Under the pieces are notes generated by a model. It was not told the origin of the DNA. It was given only the letters and a program-made list of their open reading frames with translations, and searched no databases. From NCBI GenBank assembly GCA_903893925.1, contig CAITOC010000050.1, positions 1 through 46,248 of the forward strand: a stretch of DNA of 46,248 nucleotides, written 5' to 3'. Positions within the stretch are counted from its first letter, which is position 1. Every line of letters starts with the position of its first letter. A program made the translations under genes and the position numbers. This stretch comes from Candidatus Moraniibacteriota bacterium. GTDB lineage: Bacteria > Patescibacteriota > Minisyncoccia > Moranbacterales > UBA1568. Positions 23,978-31,901 of the stretch are shown here, piece by piece.

Positions 23978-25267
23978 TCACACTATCGAATTGAGCAAAG
24001 GCACATGAGCCGAAAGAGAATTTTTTCTCGGCATATCCGATGCACTGAAATCCGATATCTGTCGAGATACACCGAAAATCCGAGGTATCTCTTTTACGGG
24101 CTTTCCGAAATTGACCGGTATCGGAGGCAGACCGACACGAATCCCGAGTTGTCCGATCATCCACCGGAGCCGCTTCTGATTCTCCGGCGTGACATTCATC
24201 CAATCACCCTTCATGACCTCGTCCCGTACGGACTGATTATTACTCCGCAGCGCCACAGAAAGAATGAGCGCCTCCATAAAGCATCCCCAGAGAATATCCT
24301 TTCCGAGACGGAGGATCCCTCCAGAAATGTTTCCAAGTACATAATGAAGATCCGGAGAATACGAGTTCGCGTCGAACCGAAGTACCTTGTTATGGTATGC
24401 GGAACATGCTGCCTTTGACAGGTTGTACGGTTCGCAGACATCGACCACGACGAGCATCCGCTCCGGATTGCGGATCTTGTCCATTCGCTCCGGAGTCAAT
24501 CGGACCGGCTCGGCAGGATTACATGCGACGACCAGATCGACTGGTCCGACCTCGTCGAAGGAAGTGTATACCGGAACAAGATATTCTTCAGCGGCTTTAG
24601 CGGCACGCTCGGCATCCGTACCGATACATTTCACATCGAACCCCTTATCCCTTAAGAATGGGATCATACCGCTTCCAAGAAACCCGGAAGGACCGATGAT
24701 CAGGATGTGTGGATTGGCATCGATCATACCGGTCAGCCCCATGATCCGCATCGTCTCATCCTGCAGGGTTATCTCGGTATTGTTATCCCCATTGGAGAAT
24801 ACGACATCGGGATATATCTCTTTCAAACGCTCACATCCCTTTCCGAATAACCGTTTCGTCGTCGCTCCGAACAGGACGAGCCGTGCACCTCCTTTTATCG
24901 GACCATCTATCGCGGCTATGAACTGATCTCGCCCTTTTTTTATACCGTCGCGATGAACCAAATCGCCTGTCAGTGAACCGATCATCCTGAGCAGTCCGCG
25001 AGAATCACCCAGACAGATTCTGATCCATGACATCACATCGGGCAGAGTCTTTCCCTTGTGACCGAACGCTTTGACATCCTGTTCGTCCCGATAATTCGAA
25101 ACGAAGACCACATCGAATATCGGTTTTCCGGTCAGTCTCCGCTCCCAGGCGCGAAAGTCCATGACTTCAAGCGCGATTTTGAACACCGTGATACCGCTCT
25201 TGTAAACAGTATCTAACATAGTAGCAATGATGCCGGCTCCTCCAATAAACAACTTTTTCTGTATCAT
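23978..25267 (-). CDS. NAD(P)-binding oxidoreductase resembling acyl-ACP reductase
   Basis: A 429-residue cytoplasmic protein. The C-terminal half is a Rossmann domain: HILIIGPSGFLGSGMIPFL (dinucleotide loop, about 190-208), VDLVVACNPAEP, and LVVVDVCEPYNLS, then a CFMEALILSVAL segment. The order of a dinucleotide loop, a VVDVxxPxNxS strand and a C-x-x-E-A helix is like that of cyanobacterial long-chain acyl-ACP reductase, but the similarity is distant and judged by eye. The N-terminal half (LVLFGATTKRLFGKGCERLK) also fits a substrate domain of such enzymes. It is transcribed alone, from its own promoter to its own terminator. The substrate is uncertain. Confidence 0.6.
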   Translation of the reverse strand: MIQKKLFIGGAGIIATMLDTVYKSGITVFKIALEVMDFRAWERRLTGKPIFDVVFVSNYRDEQDVKAFGHKGKTLPDVMSWIRICLGDSRGLLRMIGSLTGDLVHRDGIKKGRDQFIAAIDGPIKGGARLVLFGATTKRLFGKGCERLKEIYPDVVFSNGDNNTEITLQDETMRIMGLTGMIDANPHILIIGPSGFLGSGMIPFLRDKGFDVKCIGTDAERAAKAAEEYLVPVYTSFDEVGPVDLVVACNPAEPVRLTPERMDKIRNPERMLVVVDVCEPYNLSKAACSAYHNKVLRFDANSYSPDLHYVLGNISGGILRLGKDILWGCFMEALILSVALRSNNQSVRDEVMKGDWMNVTPENQKRLRWMIGQLGIRVGLPPIPVNFGKPVKEIPRIFGVSRQISDFSASDMPRKNSLSAHVPLLNSIV

Positions 25268-25307
25268 TTTTAAGGTAGTTTGGTTTTTCCGTCGATTCTT
25301 TGATTCA

Positions 25308-25336
25308 AAAATAGCACAAATCGATCAGTATGTCAA
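25308..25336 (-). promoter_or_regulatory. Promoter of the AAR-like gene
   Basis: TTGACA, 17 bases, then TATTTT with an upstream TGC that makes an extended -10. The leader is about 35 bases. Confidence 0.75.
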
Positions 25337-25370
25337 CATCGGTTTTCCAAACTCTTTGCATTTCTAAAGG

Positions 25371-25410
25371 AAAAAATGAAAACCGCGTCCTTTGTGGACA
25401 CGGCTTTTTC
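25371..25410 (-). terminator. Intrinsic terminator of the 25435 gene
   Basis: Stem CCGTGTCC/GGACGCGG with a 5-base loop followed by a T-rich tract on the minus strand. One position is a G-U wobble on the minus strand but a C-A mismatch on the plus strand, which shows the working orientation. Confidence 0.8.
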
Positions 25411-25434
25411 TTATTTGTCGGGAAAAATCTACCG

Positions 25435-26064
25435 TCATTCCAGAATGACTCCGAATTCCTTCGCCAGATCAAGCAGATCCTTCATAGCGTCCTCGCTCCG
25501 ACCGATCAGATCGTCGTAATAGTCTTCACGTTTCTTCCGGTTTCTCGAAAATGCAAGAAGTATCGACAGTGGATCGCCCGGCAAAGAATTTTTCTTCCCT
25601 TTCACGAGCCAACCGTTCTCGATAAACGTCTTCGCGATATCGCTTCGGTTGTTCTTCCCTATGTCGAACTCGGCGTCGATCGTCGCCGATAAATCAGGAT
25701 GCAAATCCGACAGGATGGAAAGACAGGTCATGATCCTACATGCCTTCCCGCTCGCTTCCCGGACCAGGTTCATCGCCCACTCGGGCTCTTGCCGGTATCG
25801 GAAGACCCTTTTCCCACCGACGACAACCAGATATCCGATTCCCGCGACCATTCCCTTGTCCTTCTTCGACAATCGACCGCTGAGTGTCCTCGCACGTTTT
25901 TCCGCCTCGACTTTCAGGATAACGCTCAGATATTCCGGATCGAACGACGCATGTATCGGAAAAAAGAGCTCGTCATCTATCGGAACACGATAGGCCTGAT
26001 ATTCTTCGTGCAGTATCTTGAGTATGGCTCCGAACACCGACGGTTCTCCCGCTATATGTAACAT
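25435..26064 (-). CDS. Hypothetical protein
   Basis: A 209-residue soluble protein of mainly helical, charged character, beginning MLHIAGEPSVFGA. It has a central hydrophobic strand GMVAGIGYLVVVGGKRVF and an acidic C-terminal helix. I recognise no family. It has a G-rich leader (GGGGGGA) before the ATG and a terminator after the stop. It diverges from the plus-strand gene at 26263. Confidence 0.65.
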   Translation of the reverse strand: MLHIAGEPSVFGAILKILHEEYQAYRVPIDDELFFPIHASFDPEYLSVILKVEAEKRARTLSGRLSKKDKGMVAGIGYLVVVGGKRVFRYRQEPEWAMNLVREASGKACRIMTCLSILSDLHPDLSATIDAEFDIGKNNRSDIAKTFIENGWLVKGKKNSLPGDPLSILLAFSRNRKKREDYYDDLIGRSEDAMKDLLDLAKEFGVILE

Positions 26065-26171
26065 GGCATCCCCCCTTTTTTTCCCGGTTTTTTTGGTAAG
26101 CTACGGTGTCGCCATCATGAGGGGTACATCGCGAACCGTCAAGGGAAACGGGGACGCGGGGAAGAGTTTGT

Positions 26172-26200
26172 TTGACACCGAAGATGAATCACGCTATGCT
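26172..26200 (+). promoter_or_regulatory. Promoter of the 26263 gene
   Basis: TTGACA, 17 bases, then TATGCT, pointing at the gene that begins 63 bases downstream. Confidence 0.8.
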
Positions 26201-26262
26201 ACCTCATTCTTTCACAAACATGCGCCATCCCTATCAACCGCCATTCACAGAGGAGTATCCGA

Positions 26263-27072
26263 ATGAGACCACAAAATGAAATCGGGCCTGTCTGCTTTTC
26301 TCGCGACAGATTTATCGAGCATGACTTGTTTGATGAGCCGTTCTTGCTGCAATGCCGGGACGAGTTCTCTTCCATGGAACCCGGGATTTCAGCGCTTTCA
26401 TCAGAAATCGCAACGCCGTCGGTCGAGAAACCACGACTGGTGAGAGATTTTCGCGACGAAGACGTGACCTACGAAGACGCGATCGTCCGTCCGTTGATTC
26501 CCGACTGTAAAAATTGCCTTGTATTCAAAGGCGAATATATCGACGAGGATCCTCTTCTTGATGGACTCCCTTCATACCGTATGCCACATTTGGACCTCCG
26601 TGGAATCGAAAAAGGTATTGGTAGCGTCTTTTCGCTCATCATTCGGAAAATACAGATAACGGGAAAAAAGATACACATACCGAAAGATCTCCTCCACTCA
26701 CGAAAAGAGACGGAAGCGACCGTCGTCAAATATATGATGAGAGATCCTCTTCCCGTCAAGGCAGAAATCGTCAAAACCTATCTTCGGGATAATCAGAATC
26801 TTATCCGGGAAGAATGTGCGGTATTCCACCAAGGAACGTGTCTTGCGATCATCGTACGGATGTTTTTCCGGGATAATCTGCCCACATCTACGTTCTTTTC
26901 TCTTCCTGAGTATGTCTCTTTCGAAGAGGATAATCACCTGATACGGTTTCATGGTTGCGATCCGTCAAGCACGGATTCGAACATCCGAAGTGAAATCATT
27001 GAACAGGTACGAATGGGTGTCACACCAAATTTACTGGATCACTGTTACGTTCAGGAGTTCGACTCCCTATAG
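26263..27072 (+). CDS. Hypothetical protein whose C-terminus is encoded by a repeat
   Basis: A 269-residue soluble protein with no recognised family. It starts MRPQNEIGPVCFSRDRF behind a clear ribosome site (AGAGGAG, 7 bases) and a good promoter, so expression is likely. A KNCLVFKGEYIDEDPLLDG stretch and a basic helical middle are the only notable parts. The last 16 or so codons (ending DHCYVQEFDSL) lie inside copy 4 of the 103-bp element, which also supplies the stop codon. The native C-terminus was therefore probably lost or replaced, and the gene may be a truncated allele. Confidence 0.7.
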   Translation: MRPQNEIGPVCFSRDRFIEHDLFDEPFLLQCRDEFSSMEPGISALSSEIATPSVEKPRLVRDFRDEDVTYEDAIVRPLIPDCKNCLVFKGEYIDEDPLLDGLPSYRMPHLDLRGIEKGIGSVFSLIIRKIQITGKKIHIPKDLLHSRKETEATVVKYMMRDPLPVKAEIVKTYLRDNQNLIREECAVFHQGTCLAIIVRMFFRDNLPTSTFFSLPEYVSFEEDNHLIRFHGCDPSSTDSNIRSEIIEQVRMGVTPNLLDHCYVQEFDSL

Positions 27073-27124
27073 GGAGTCGAACTCCTCTAGTAGCGATATA
27101 CAACACATGAAGTTATTTCGGTGT
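27022..27124. repeat. 103-bp palindromic element, copy 4
   Basis: Full length. The ends are ACACC/GGTGT instead of ATACC/GGTAT, so both ends changed together and pairing is kept. The central arms equal copy 1. It overlaps the 3' end of the 26263 gene. Confidence 0.9.
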
Positions 27125-27180
27125 CACACCATGTTTTGCCGTTTCGTAAGACACGTAATAAGAATAGGAATATTTACGTC

Positions 27181-27215
27181 AAAGGCTCTGGAAATCTCCG
27201 GGGCCTTTCTGCTTT
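27181..27215 (+). terminator. Terminator after the 26263 gene
   Basis: Stem AAAGGCTC/GGGCCTTT (extended by two further pairs) and a T-rich tail CTGCTTTTCTTTC on the plus strand, beyond copy 4 of the element. It probably ended the gene before the element inserted. Confidence 0.7.
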
Positions 27216-27281
27216 TCTTTCTTTTTCGATCTGCGGACCGATCGAACCGGGAAACACTCGCCGCATACGCCAGCAGTCATT

Positions 27282-27330
27282 CATTGAAAGGGCCTTGATA
27301 TAGGCATTTTTTCATGGTATCTTTTCAATG
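27282..27330 (+). promoter_or_regulatory. Probable cysS promoter framed by an inverted repeat
   Basis: TTGATA (27295), 17 bases, then TATCTT (27318) is enclosed by CATTGAAA and TTTCAATG, an 8-bp inverted repeat that could be an operator. The leader to cysS would be about 165 bases and includes degenerate arrays. Confidence 0.5.
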
Positions 27331-27387
27331 AAGCGGATATATATGTTCGGCTTTTCGAATCTGATAGGCTTTCGACTGTTTCCTGTT

Positions 27388-27480
27388 TCAAAATTCGAAA
27401 TTGACGTGTTTCCTCCCTGTTCCCGACCCGTTAACTCGTGAACACGTTAGCCCGCAAACGGACTTCTCTCATTTATAGAC
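27388..27480. repeat. Mixed 7- and 8-base phased arrays before cysS
   Basis: TTCAAAA-TTCGAAA-TT is a 7-base type; GTTAACTC-GTGAACAC-GTTAGCCC-GCAAACGG is an exact 8-base type. A CTTTCGACTC word, also seen before recR, follows and abuts the cysS start. Confidence 0.7.
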
Positions 27481-27493
27481 TTTCGACTCTCCT

Positions 27494-28924
27494 ATGCGAT
27501 TCCACAACACCCTCACCAAGAAAAAAGAGGAATTCGAACCACTCCACCCGGGCAAGGTGGGCATGTATGTGTGCGGACCGACGGTCTATGACTATGCGCA
27601 TATCGGAAACCTTCGCGCCTATGTCTTCTCCGATACGATCCGCCGTCTTCTCGAACATGACGGCTATGAGGTCCGGCTCATCAAGAATATCACCGATGTC
27701 GGACACCTGACGGAAGACGATCTGGCACAAGGAGACTCCGGCGAGGACAAGATCGAACGTCGTGCAGCCGTCGAAAAGAAGTCTCCCGAGGAGATCGCGC
27801 GATTCTATGAGGACGCATTTCACCATGACGAGGACGCACTCAATATCATCCCGGCACAGTTCTTCCCGCGTGCCACGGCGCATATCCCGCTCATGATCCG
27901 GATGATCGAGACGCTCATCGCCCGAGGACATGCCTACGAAGTGAACGGCAACGTCTTCTACGACGTAACGTCGTTTCCCAATTATGGAAAGCTTTCCGGC
28001 AATACGCTCGAGAAGCTCAAGACCGGCGCCAGACTCGAGGAACACCCTGACAAACGAAATCCCTGGGACTTCGCGCTCTGGCTCCATGCACCCAAGGAGC
28101 ACCTTATGAAATGGCTGTCACCCTGGGGCGAGGGGTATCCGGGTTGGCATATCGAATGCTCGGCGATGAGCCTTGAATATCTCGGCGATACGCTCGACAT
28201 CCACACCGGAGGCGAGGATCACATCTTCCCCCACCACGAGGCCGAGATCGCCCAGTCCGAAGGAACGACCGGCAAACCGTTCGCGCGCTTCTTCATGCAC
28301 GAGCGACATATCCAAGTCGACGGGGAAAAGATGTCGAAATCGAAAGGAAATTTCTATACGCTGGCCGATATCACCGCCAAGGGATTCTCTCCGATGGACC
28401 TCCGTCTCCTCTATCTTTCCGCACACTACGGCAGTCAGATGAATTTCACGTGGGACAGCTTGTCGCAAGCGAGTAAGAACCGAAAAACATTCTTCTCCCT
28501 GTATGAGCGACTTTCGGAAAATAAGGAGACAACCGGATCGGATAGTACCATCGAACCGAGAAAAGCGTTCCTCGAAGCGATGCGAGACGACCTCAATACC
28601 CCGCTCGCACTTTCGGCGCTCCTCGGTTTTGCCAAAAAAATCAACGCGACGATCGATGCGGGTGAAACGTTCGACGCGCATGCGGCACTCGGTTTCCTCG
28701 ATGAGGCGTTCAGGCTCTTCGGGCTGAGGTTCGAGACGAAGATCGTGTCCGATGACGTCCAACGACTGATCGCCAGACGGGAAGAGGCCCGCAAAGCCAA
28801 GGACTTCGTGCTTTCCGACAAGCTTCGTGACGAGATCGCCGCACTCGGCGTTTCGGTCAAGGACAGCGTCTCGGTCAAGGACCTGCCGGCAGGATTCACG
28901 GCACGGAAGAAAATGGGAGCGTGA
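27494..28924 (+). CDS. cysS: Cysteinyl-tRNA synthetase
   Basis: Class I synthetase that charges tRNA-Cys. The 476-residue product has CGPTVYDYAHIGN (zinc Cys and HIGH motif), IKNITDVGHLTEDD, GWHIECSAMS with further zinc ligands, HTGGEDHIFPHHEAEIAQSE, and the KMSKSKGNF signature. The C-terminal helical anticodon-binding domain is short but present. Start MRFHNTLTKKKEEF is typical of the family. No Shine-Dalgarno is apparent; the word CTTTCGACTCTCCT precedes the ATG. Confidence 0.97.
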   Translation: MRFHNTLTKKKEEFEPLHPGKVGMYVCGPTVYDYAHIGNLRAYVFSDTIRRLLEHDGYEVRLIKNITDVGHLTEDDLAQGDSGEDKIERRAAVEKKSPEEIARFYEDAFHHDEDALNIIPAQFFPRATAHIPLMIRMIETLIARGHAYEVNGNVFYDVTSFPNYGKLSGNTLEKLKTGARLEEHPDKRNPWDFALWLHAPKEHLMKWLSPWGEGYPGWHIECSAMSLEYLGDTLDIHTGGEDHIFPHHEAEIAQSEGTTGKPFARFFMHERHIQVDGEKMSKSKGNFYTLADITAKGFSPMDLRLLYLSAHYGSQMNFTWDSLSQASKNRKTFFSLYERLSENKETTGSDSTIEPRKAFLEAMRDDLNTPLALSALLGFAKKINATIDAGETFDAHAALGFLDEAFRLFGLRFETKIVSDDVQRLIARREEARKAKDFVLSDKLRDEIAALGVSVKDSVSVKDLPAGFTARKKMGA

Positions 28925-28975
28925 ATGATGAACGAAGAATAATGAATGAGGAATGAAAAAGAGAGAATAAAAAAT
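28921..28975. repeat. GAATGAT-type heptamer array after cysS
   Basis: Units GAATGAT, GAACGAA, GAATAAT, GAATGAG, GAATGAA, AAAGAGA, GAATAAA follow each other in exact 7-base steps and begin at the cysS stop codon. Confidence 0.8.
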
Positions 28976-29004
28976 CTGAAGGCAGATATAAAAATCGCTA
29001 TTCT

Positions 29005-29037
29005 ATAAAAAATACCCGTGCCATGGAATGACACGAG
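29005..29037 (-). terminator. Terminator of the small secreted-protein gene
   Basis: Stem CTCGTGTCA/TGGCACGGG with two wobble pairs and a 5-base loop, followed by TATTTTTT on the minus strand, 20 bases past the stop. Confidence 0.8.
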
Positions 29038-29057
29038 CATAAGAGAGTGGGCCGGAA

Positions 29058-29429
29058 TTACCGACTCGAGTCCTGATTTCGTTTGGGAACGTATGTCCCG
29101 GGCTTATGATTACCGGAGTCTTCGATGACCAACACCAAACGTTCATCTTTGCCTCCAGCATAACGGCTTTCGATGAACATTTTCGCCTCTTCCCGGCCAA
29201 GTTTGTCGGAGGCGCCGCTAAGCCCGGTATCTCCAGGATGTTTCTGGAAGCGTATAACAATTGGAAACGATTCGCTTACCAAGCTGGAAAGATACTTGAA
29301 TGCATCTGGTTTCGAATGACACTCATACGAGTGGAGTTCGTCGGCAATTGCAACGCCAACGAAAGATGTGGACAGCAATACCGCGACCACGGTTCTTTGT
29401 ATATTTTTTCTTATCAAGGTACTTATCAT
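29058..29429 (-). CDS. Small secreted protein, hypothetical
   Basis: A 123-residue protein with a basic start (MISTLIRKNIQR), a hydrophobic stretch and a likely signal-peptidase I site after GVAIADE (about residue 30). The mature part of some 90 residues contains a single Cys and a basic C-terminus. The segment FPIVIRFQKHPGDTGLSGASDKLGREEA has no recognised family. A good promoter and a terminator bracket it, so it is a one-gene unit. Confidence 0.7.
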   Translation of the reverse strand: MISTLIRKNIQRTVVAVLLSTSFVGVAIADELHSYECHSKPDAFKYLSSLVSESFPIVIRFQKHPGDTGLSGASDKLGREEAKMFIESRYAGGKDERLVLVIEDSGNHKPGTYVPKRNQDSSR

Positions 29430-29495
29430 TTTTCGTCCGGTATTCTCCCGGATCGTTGTTCGTCAGCCCTAGGACACCCCTCGAACGACCGTACT

Positions 29496-29524
29496 ATAAT
29501 ACCCGTCATGTGCGATTCCGTCAA
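29496..29524 (-). promoter_or_regulatory. Promoter of the small secreted-protein gene
   Basis: TTGACG, 17 bases, then TATTAT. The leader would be about 60 bases. Confidence 0.8.
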
Positions 29525-29562
29525 CTCGCACGGCACTCGCCCACAGTAAACTAGCACACAGC

Positions 29563-29597
29563 AAAAAAAATACCCCATATCTTTCGATATAGAGTAT
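29563..29597 (-). terminator. Strong intrinsic terminator of the 29731 gene
   Basis: A fully paired 12-bp stem (two wobbles) with a GAAA tetraloop, then eight T on the minus strand. It is separated from its gene by copy 5 of the palindromic element. Confidence 0.93.
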
Positions 29598-29600
29598 TTT

Positions 29601-29706
29601 ATACCGAGATAACTTGATTTGTTGTATATATCACTACCAGAGGAGTTCGCCCCGCGAATGCCGGGGCGAATTCCTGAACGTAACAGTGATTCAGTTATTT
29701 TGGTAT
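29601..29706. repeat. Palindromic element, copy 5 (reverse orientation, 106 bp)
   Basis: Ends ATACC/GGTAT and the flanking words match copies 1 and 2 in reverse, but the hairpin is the GC type (GTTCGCCCCG...CGGGGCGAA). It lies between the 29731 stop and its terminator, as if inserted there. Confidence 0.88.
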
Positions 29707-29730
29707 TACTTTCAAAATCCGCTTTGGCTC

Positions 29731-30174
29731 TTAATCGTAATGCGAACGTATTTCCGCAAACAAGGACACGGCCGACTGCCAAGAGAGGTCTTCATATCGG
29801 CTACCAGGCTCTGTTATCAATGCGCTTTCGTTCGCATATTTATCAAAAGCAAGTTCCATGCTGATCGGTCCCTTTTCGTAAAAGGAAAAGACGTACCTCG
29901 GATCTTCGACTCCGTCCCGCCCGGGTGTCTCATGATAGGGCACGTGAACCAACTCGACATCGATCGTAATCCCGGGATTCAACCATACCATATACGCGTC
30001 CCAAGAGCGCAACAGGTATGCGATCGCATCGGAATCCGCCTCCCCTCCCTGACATTGGTATCGGATACGTTTGTCGACGATACGTGTCGGTGAGATCATT
30101 TGAACGATGACGAGACGATTCGGATAGTCCGGCACCGACGGTATTACAAATGTTTTCTGAGTCATTCTCGGCAT
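29731..30174 (-). CDS. Hypothetical protein
   Basis: A 147-residue soluble protein starting MPRMTQKTFVIPSVPDYP with AAGGAG 6 bases before the ATG. It contains strand-rich stretches (NRLVIVQMISP, ITIDVELVHVPYHE, YVFSFYEKGP) and an acidic, aromatic C-terminus. No family recognised. It has its own promoter and a strong terminator, so it is a single-gene transcript opposite in direction to dnaB. Confidence 0.7.
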   Translation of the reverse strand: MPRMTQKTFVIPSVPDYPNRLVIVQMISPTRIVDKRIRYQCQGGEADSDAIAYLLRSWDAYMVWLNPGITIDVELVHVPYHETPGRDGVEDPRYVFSFYEKGPISMELAFDKYANESALITEPGSRYEDLSWQSAVSLFAEIRSHYD

Positions 30175-30235
30175 GATTCACTCCTTCGGTTTTGGTTCTG
30201 GTAAGGTTCGATTGATACATTCAAAGTGACCTCAT

Positions 30236-30264
30236 ATAGTAGCACTTTTTTCGTTTCCGGTCAA
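30236..30264 (-). promoter_or_regulatory. Promoter of the 29731 gene
   Basis: TTGACC, 17 bases, then TACTAT, with a leader of about 55 bases. Confidence 0.78.
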
Positions 30265-30302
30265 GAGCTAAAAAACGCCTTCGAATGGGGGAAATTCGCC
30301 AG

Positions 30303-30331
30303 TTTCCAATTCCACAAAACCGTAGTAGAAT
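30303..30331 (+). promoter_or_regulatory. Possible dnaB promoter
   Basis: TTTCCA, 17 bases, then TAGAAT. The -10 ends 9 bases before the dnaB ATG, so a transcript from here would be almost leaderless. The -35 is weak. Confidence 0.4.
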
Positions 30332-30340
30332 GGATGCACT

Positions 30341-31708
30341 ATGGCAGGCAAACAGGATCATCTCCGTATCCCCCCGCACAATGTCGAGGCCGAGCAATCG
30401 GTGCTCGGTTCGCTTATGCTCGACAAGGACGCGATCATCAAGATCGCGGACATCGTGCGCCCCGGTGACTTCTACAAGAACGACCACAACCAGATCTACG
30501 AAACGATGCTCGAACTCTACGAGGATCGCGAACCGATCGACGTGCTCTCACTCGCGAACCGGCTCGAGGAGAAAGGCAAGATCGACTCCGTCGGTGGCTC
30601 GGCCTACCTCGCCTCGCTCGTGAACATCGTCCCCTCCGCGAGCAACGTAGTCCACTACGCGAAGCTCGTACAGAAGAAGTCTCTGCTGCGACGACTCATC
30701 TCGGCCGCGTCGGAAATCGTCGAGATGGGATTCAACGAGGAGGACGACGTGCAAAAAGTCCTCGACGAAGCCGAACAGCGGCTCTTCGGCGTCTCACAAA
30801 AATACATCAAACAGGACTTCGTCCCGATCCACTCCATTCTCGAGGAAGCCTTCAACCGCATCGATGAGCTCCACAAGAGCGACAAGCATTTCCGAGGCGT
30901 GCCGACCGGCTTCACGGACCTCGACAATATGCTCTCGGGACTACAAAATTCCGACCTCATCATCCTCGCGGCTCGACCGTCCACCGGCAAGACCAGTCTC
31001 GCACTCGACATCGCGCGTCAGGTCGGCGTCAACGCCAAGGTGCCGGTCGGTATCTTCTCACTCGAAATGTCCGCGGACCAGCTCGTGGATCGTATGATCT
31101 CGTCGCAGGCCGGTGTGGACCTCTGGCGGTTGCGCACCGGCAAACTCAGTACCGAGGGCGAAGGCAACGACTTTCAGCGTATCGGTGAAGGAATCGGCAT
31201 TCTTTCGGAAGCGCCAATCTTCATCGACGACACCTCGTCGGCCAACATCATGGAAATGCGTACCATGGCACGTCGACTCCAGTCCGAGCACCATCTCGGC
31301 CTCATCATCATCGACTATCTGCAGCTCATGGAAGGCCGGTCGAGCAACAGCAACAACCGCGTGCAGGAAATTTCCGAGATCTCGCGCGGACTCAAGCAGC
31401 TCGCCAAGGAACTCAATGTGCCGATCATCGCGCTTTCGCAGCTGTCCCGTTCCATCGAATCCCGGCCGGACGGCATGCCGAAGCTTTCCGACCTCCGCGA
31501 ATCCGGTTCCATCGAACAGGACGCCGACATCGTGCTCTTCATCTACCGCGAGGACCGGGTCAAACCCGACACCCCGAACAAGAACATCGCCGACATCATC
31601 GTCGCCAAGCATCGCAACGGTCCCGTCGGTAAGGTCTCGCTCTACTTCGAGGAAAACTCCGCCAGCTTCCGGAACTTGGAGAAGTACCACAGTCCCGAAG
31701 GGGCATAG
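30341..31708 (+). CDS. dnaB: Replicative DNA helicase DnaB
   Basis: Hexameric helicase that unwinds DNA at the replication fork. The 455-residue product has the N-terminal domain (about 8-110, PPHNVEAEQSVLGSLML), a linker helix, and the RecA-like C-terminal domain with Walker A AARPSTGKTSLALD, Walker B region LIIIDYLQLM, ALSQLSRSIE, and arginine-finger region FIYRED. No intein is present. No Shine-Dalgarno precedes the ATG. G+C is high and codon use is strongly biased, as expected for a core gene. Confidence 0.97.
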   Translation: MAGKQDHLRIPPHNVEAEQSVLGSLMLDKDAIIKIADIVRPGDFYKNDHNQIYETMLELYEDREPIDVLSLANRLEEKGKIDSVGGSAYLASLVNIVPSASNVVHYAKLVQKKSLLRRLISAASEIVEMGFNEEDDVQKVLDEAEQRLFGVSQKYIKQDFVPIHSILEEAFNRIDELHKSDKHFRGVPTGFTDLDNMLSGLQNSDLIILAARPSTGKTSLALDIARQVGVNAKVPVGIFSLEMSADQLVDRMISSQAGVDLWRLRTGKLSTEGEGNDFQRIGEGIGILSEAPIFIDDTSSANIMEMRTMARRLQSEHHLGLIIIDYLQLMEGRSSNSNNRVQEISEISRGLKQLAKELNVPIIALSQLSRSIESRPDGMPKLSDLRESGSIEQDADIVLFIYREDRVKPDTPNKNIADIIVAKHRNGPVGKVSLYFEENSASFRNLEKYHSPEGA

Positions 31709-31901
31709 CAGTCGAAAGTCACAAATCGAAAGTCGGGAAACGAATACGATAAGGGTCGAATGTCCGTATGGTCCATAAAGCCTGTAAGGTCGGGAAATGA
31801 ATTTTCTTACCGATTGATATTCCAATTTCCTTGTATTGCGACTTTCGACTTTACGAACGTGAGTGACTTGATAGACTTTATAGACTTTCGATTATTTTCC
31901 T
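31709..31901. repeat. Intergenic arrays between dnaB and recR
   Basis: AGTCGAA-AGTCACA-AATCGAA-AGTCGGG in 7-base steps at about 31711-31738 follows dnaB. The words ATAGACTTT and CTTTCGATT repeat just before recR. No gene seen. Confidence 0.65.

Noticed and set aside
27121-27303. 60-codon plus-strand frame after the 26263 gene
   Set aside because: It spans a terminator and repeat DNA, has no ribosome site, and its composition is not protein-like.
29426-29782. 118-codon minus-strand frame
   Set aside because: It reads through a promoter, a strong terminator and repeat copy 5, so it is a chance frame.
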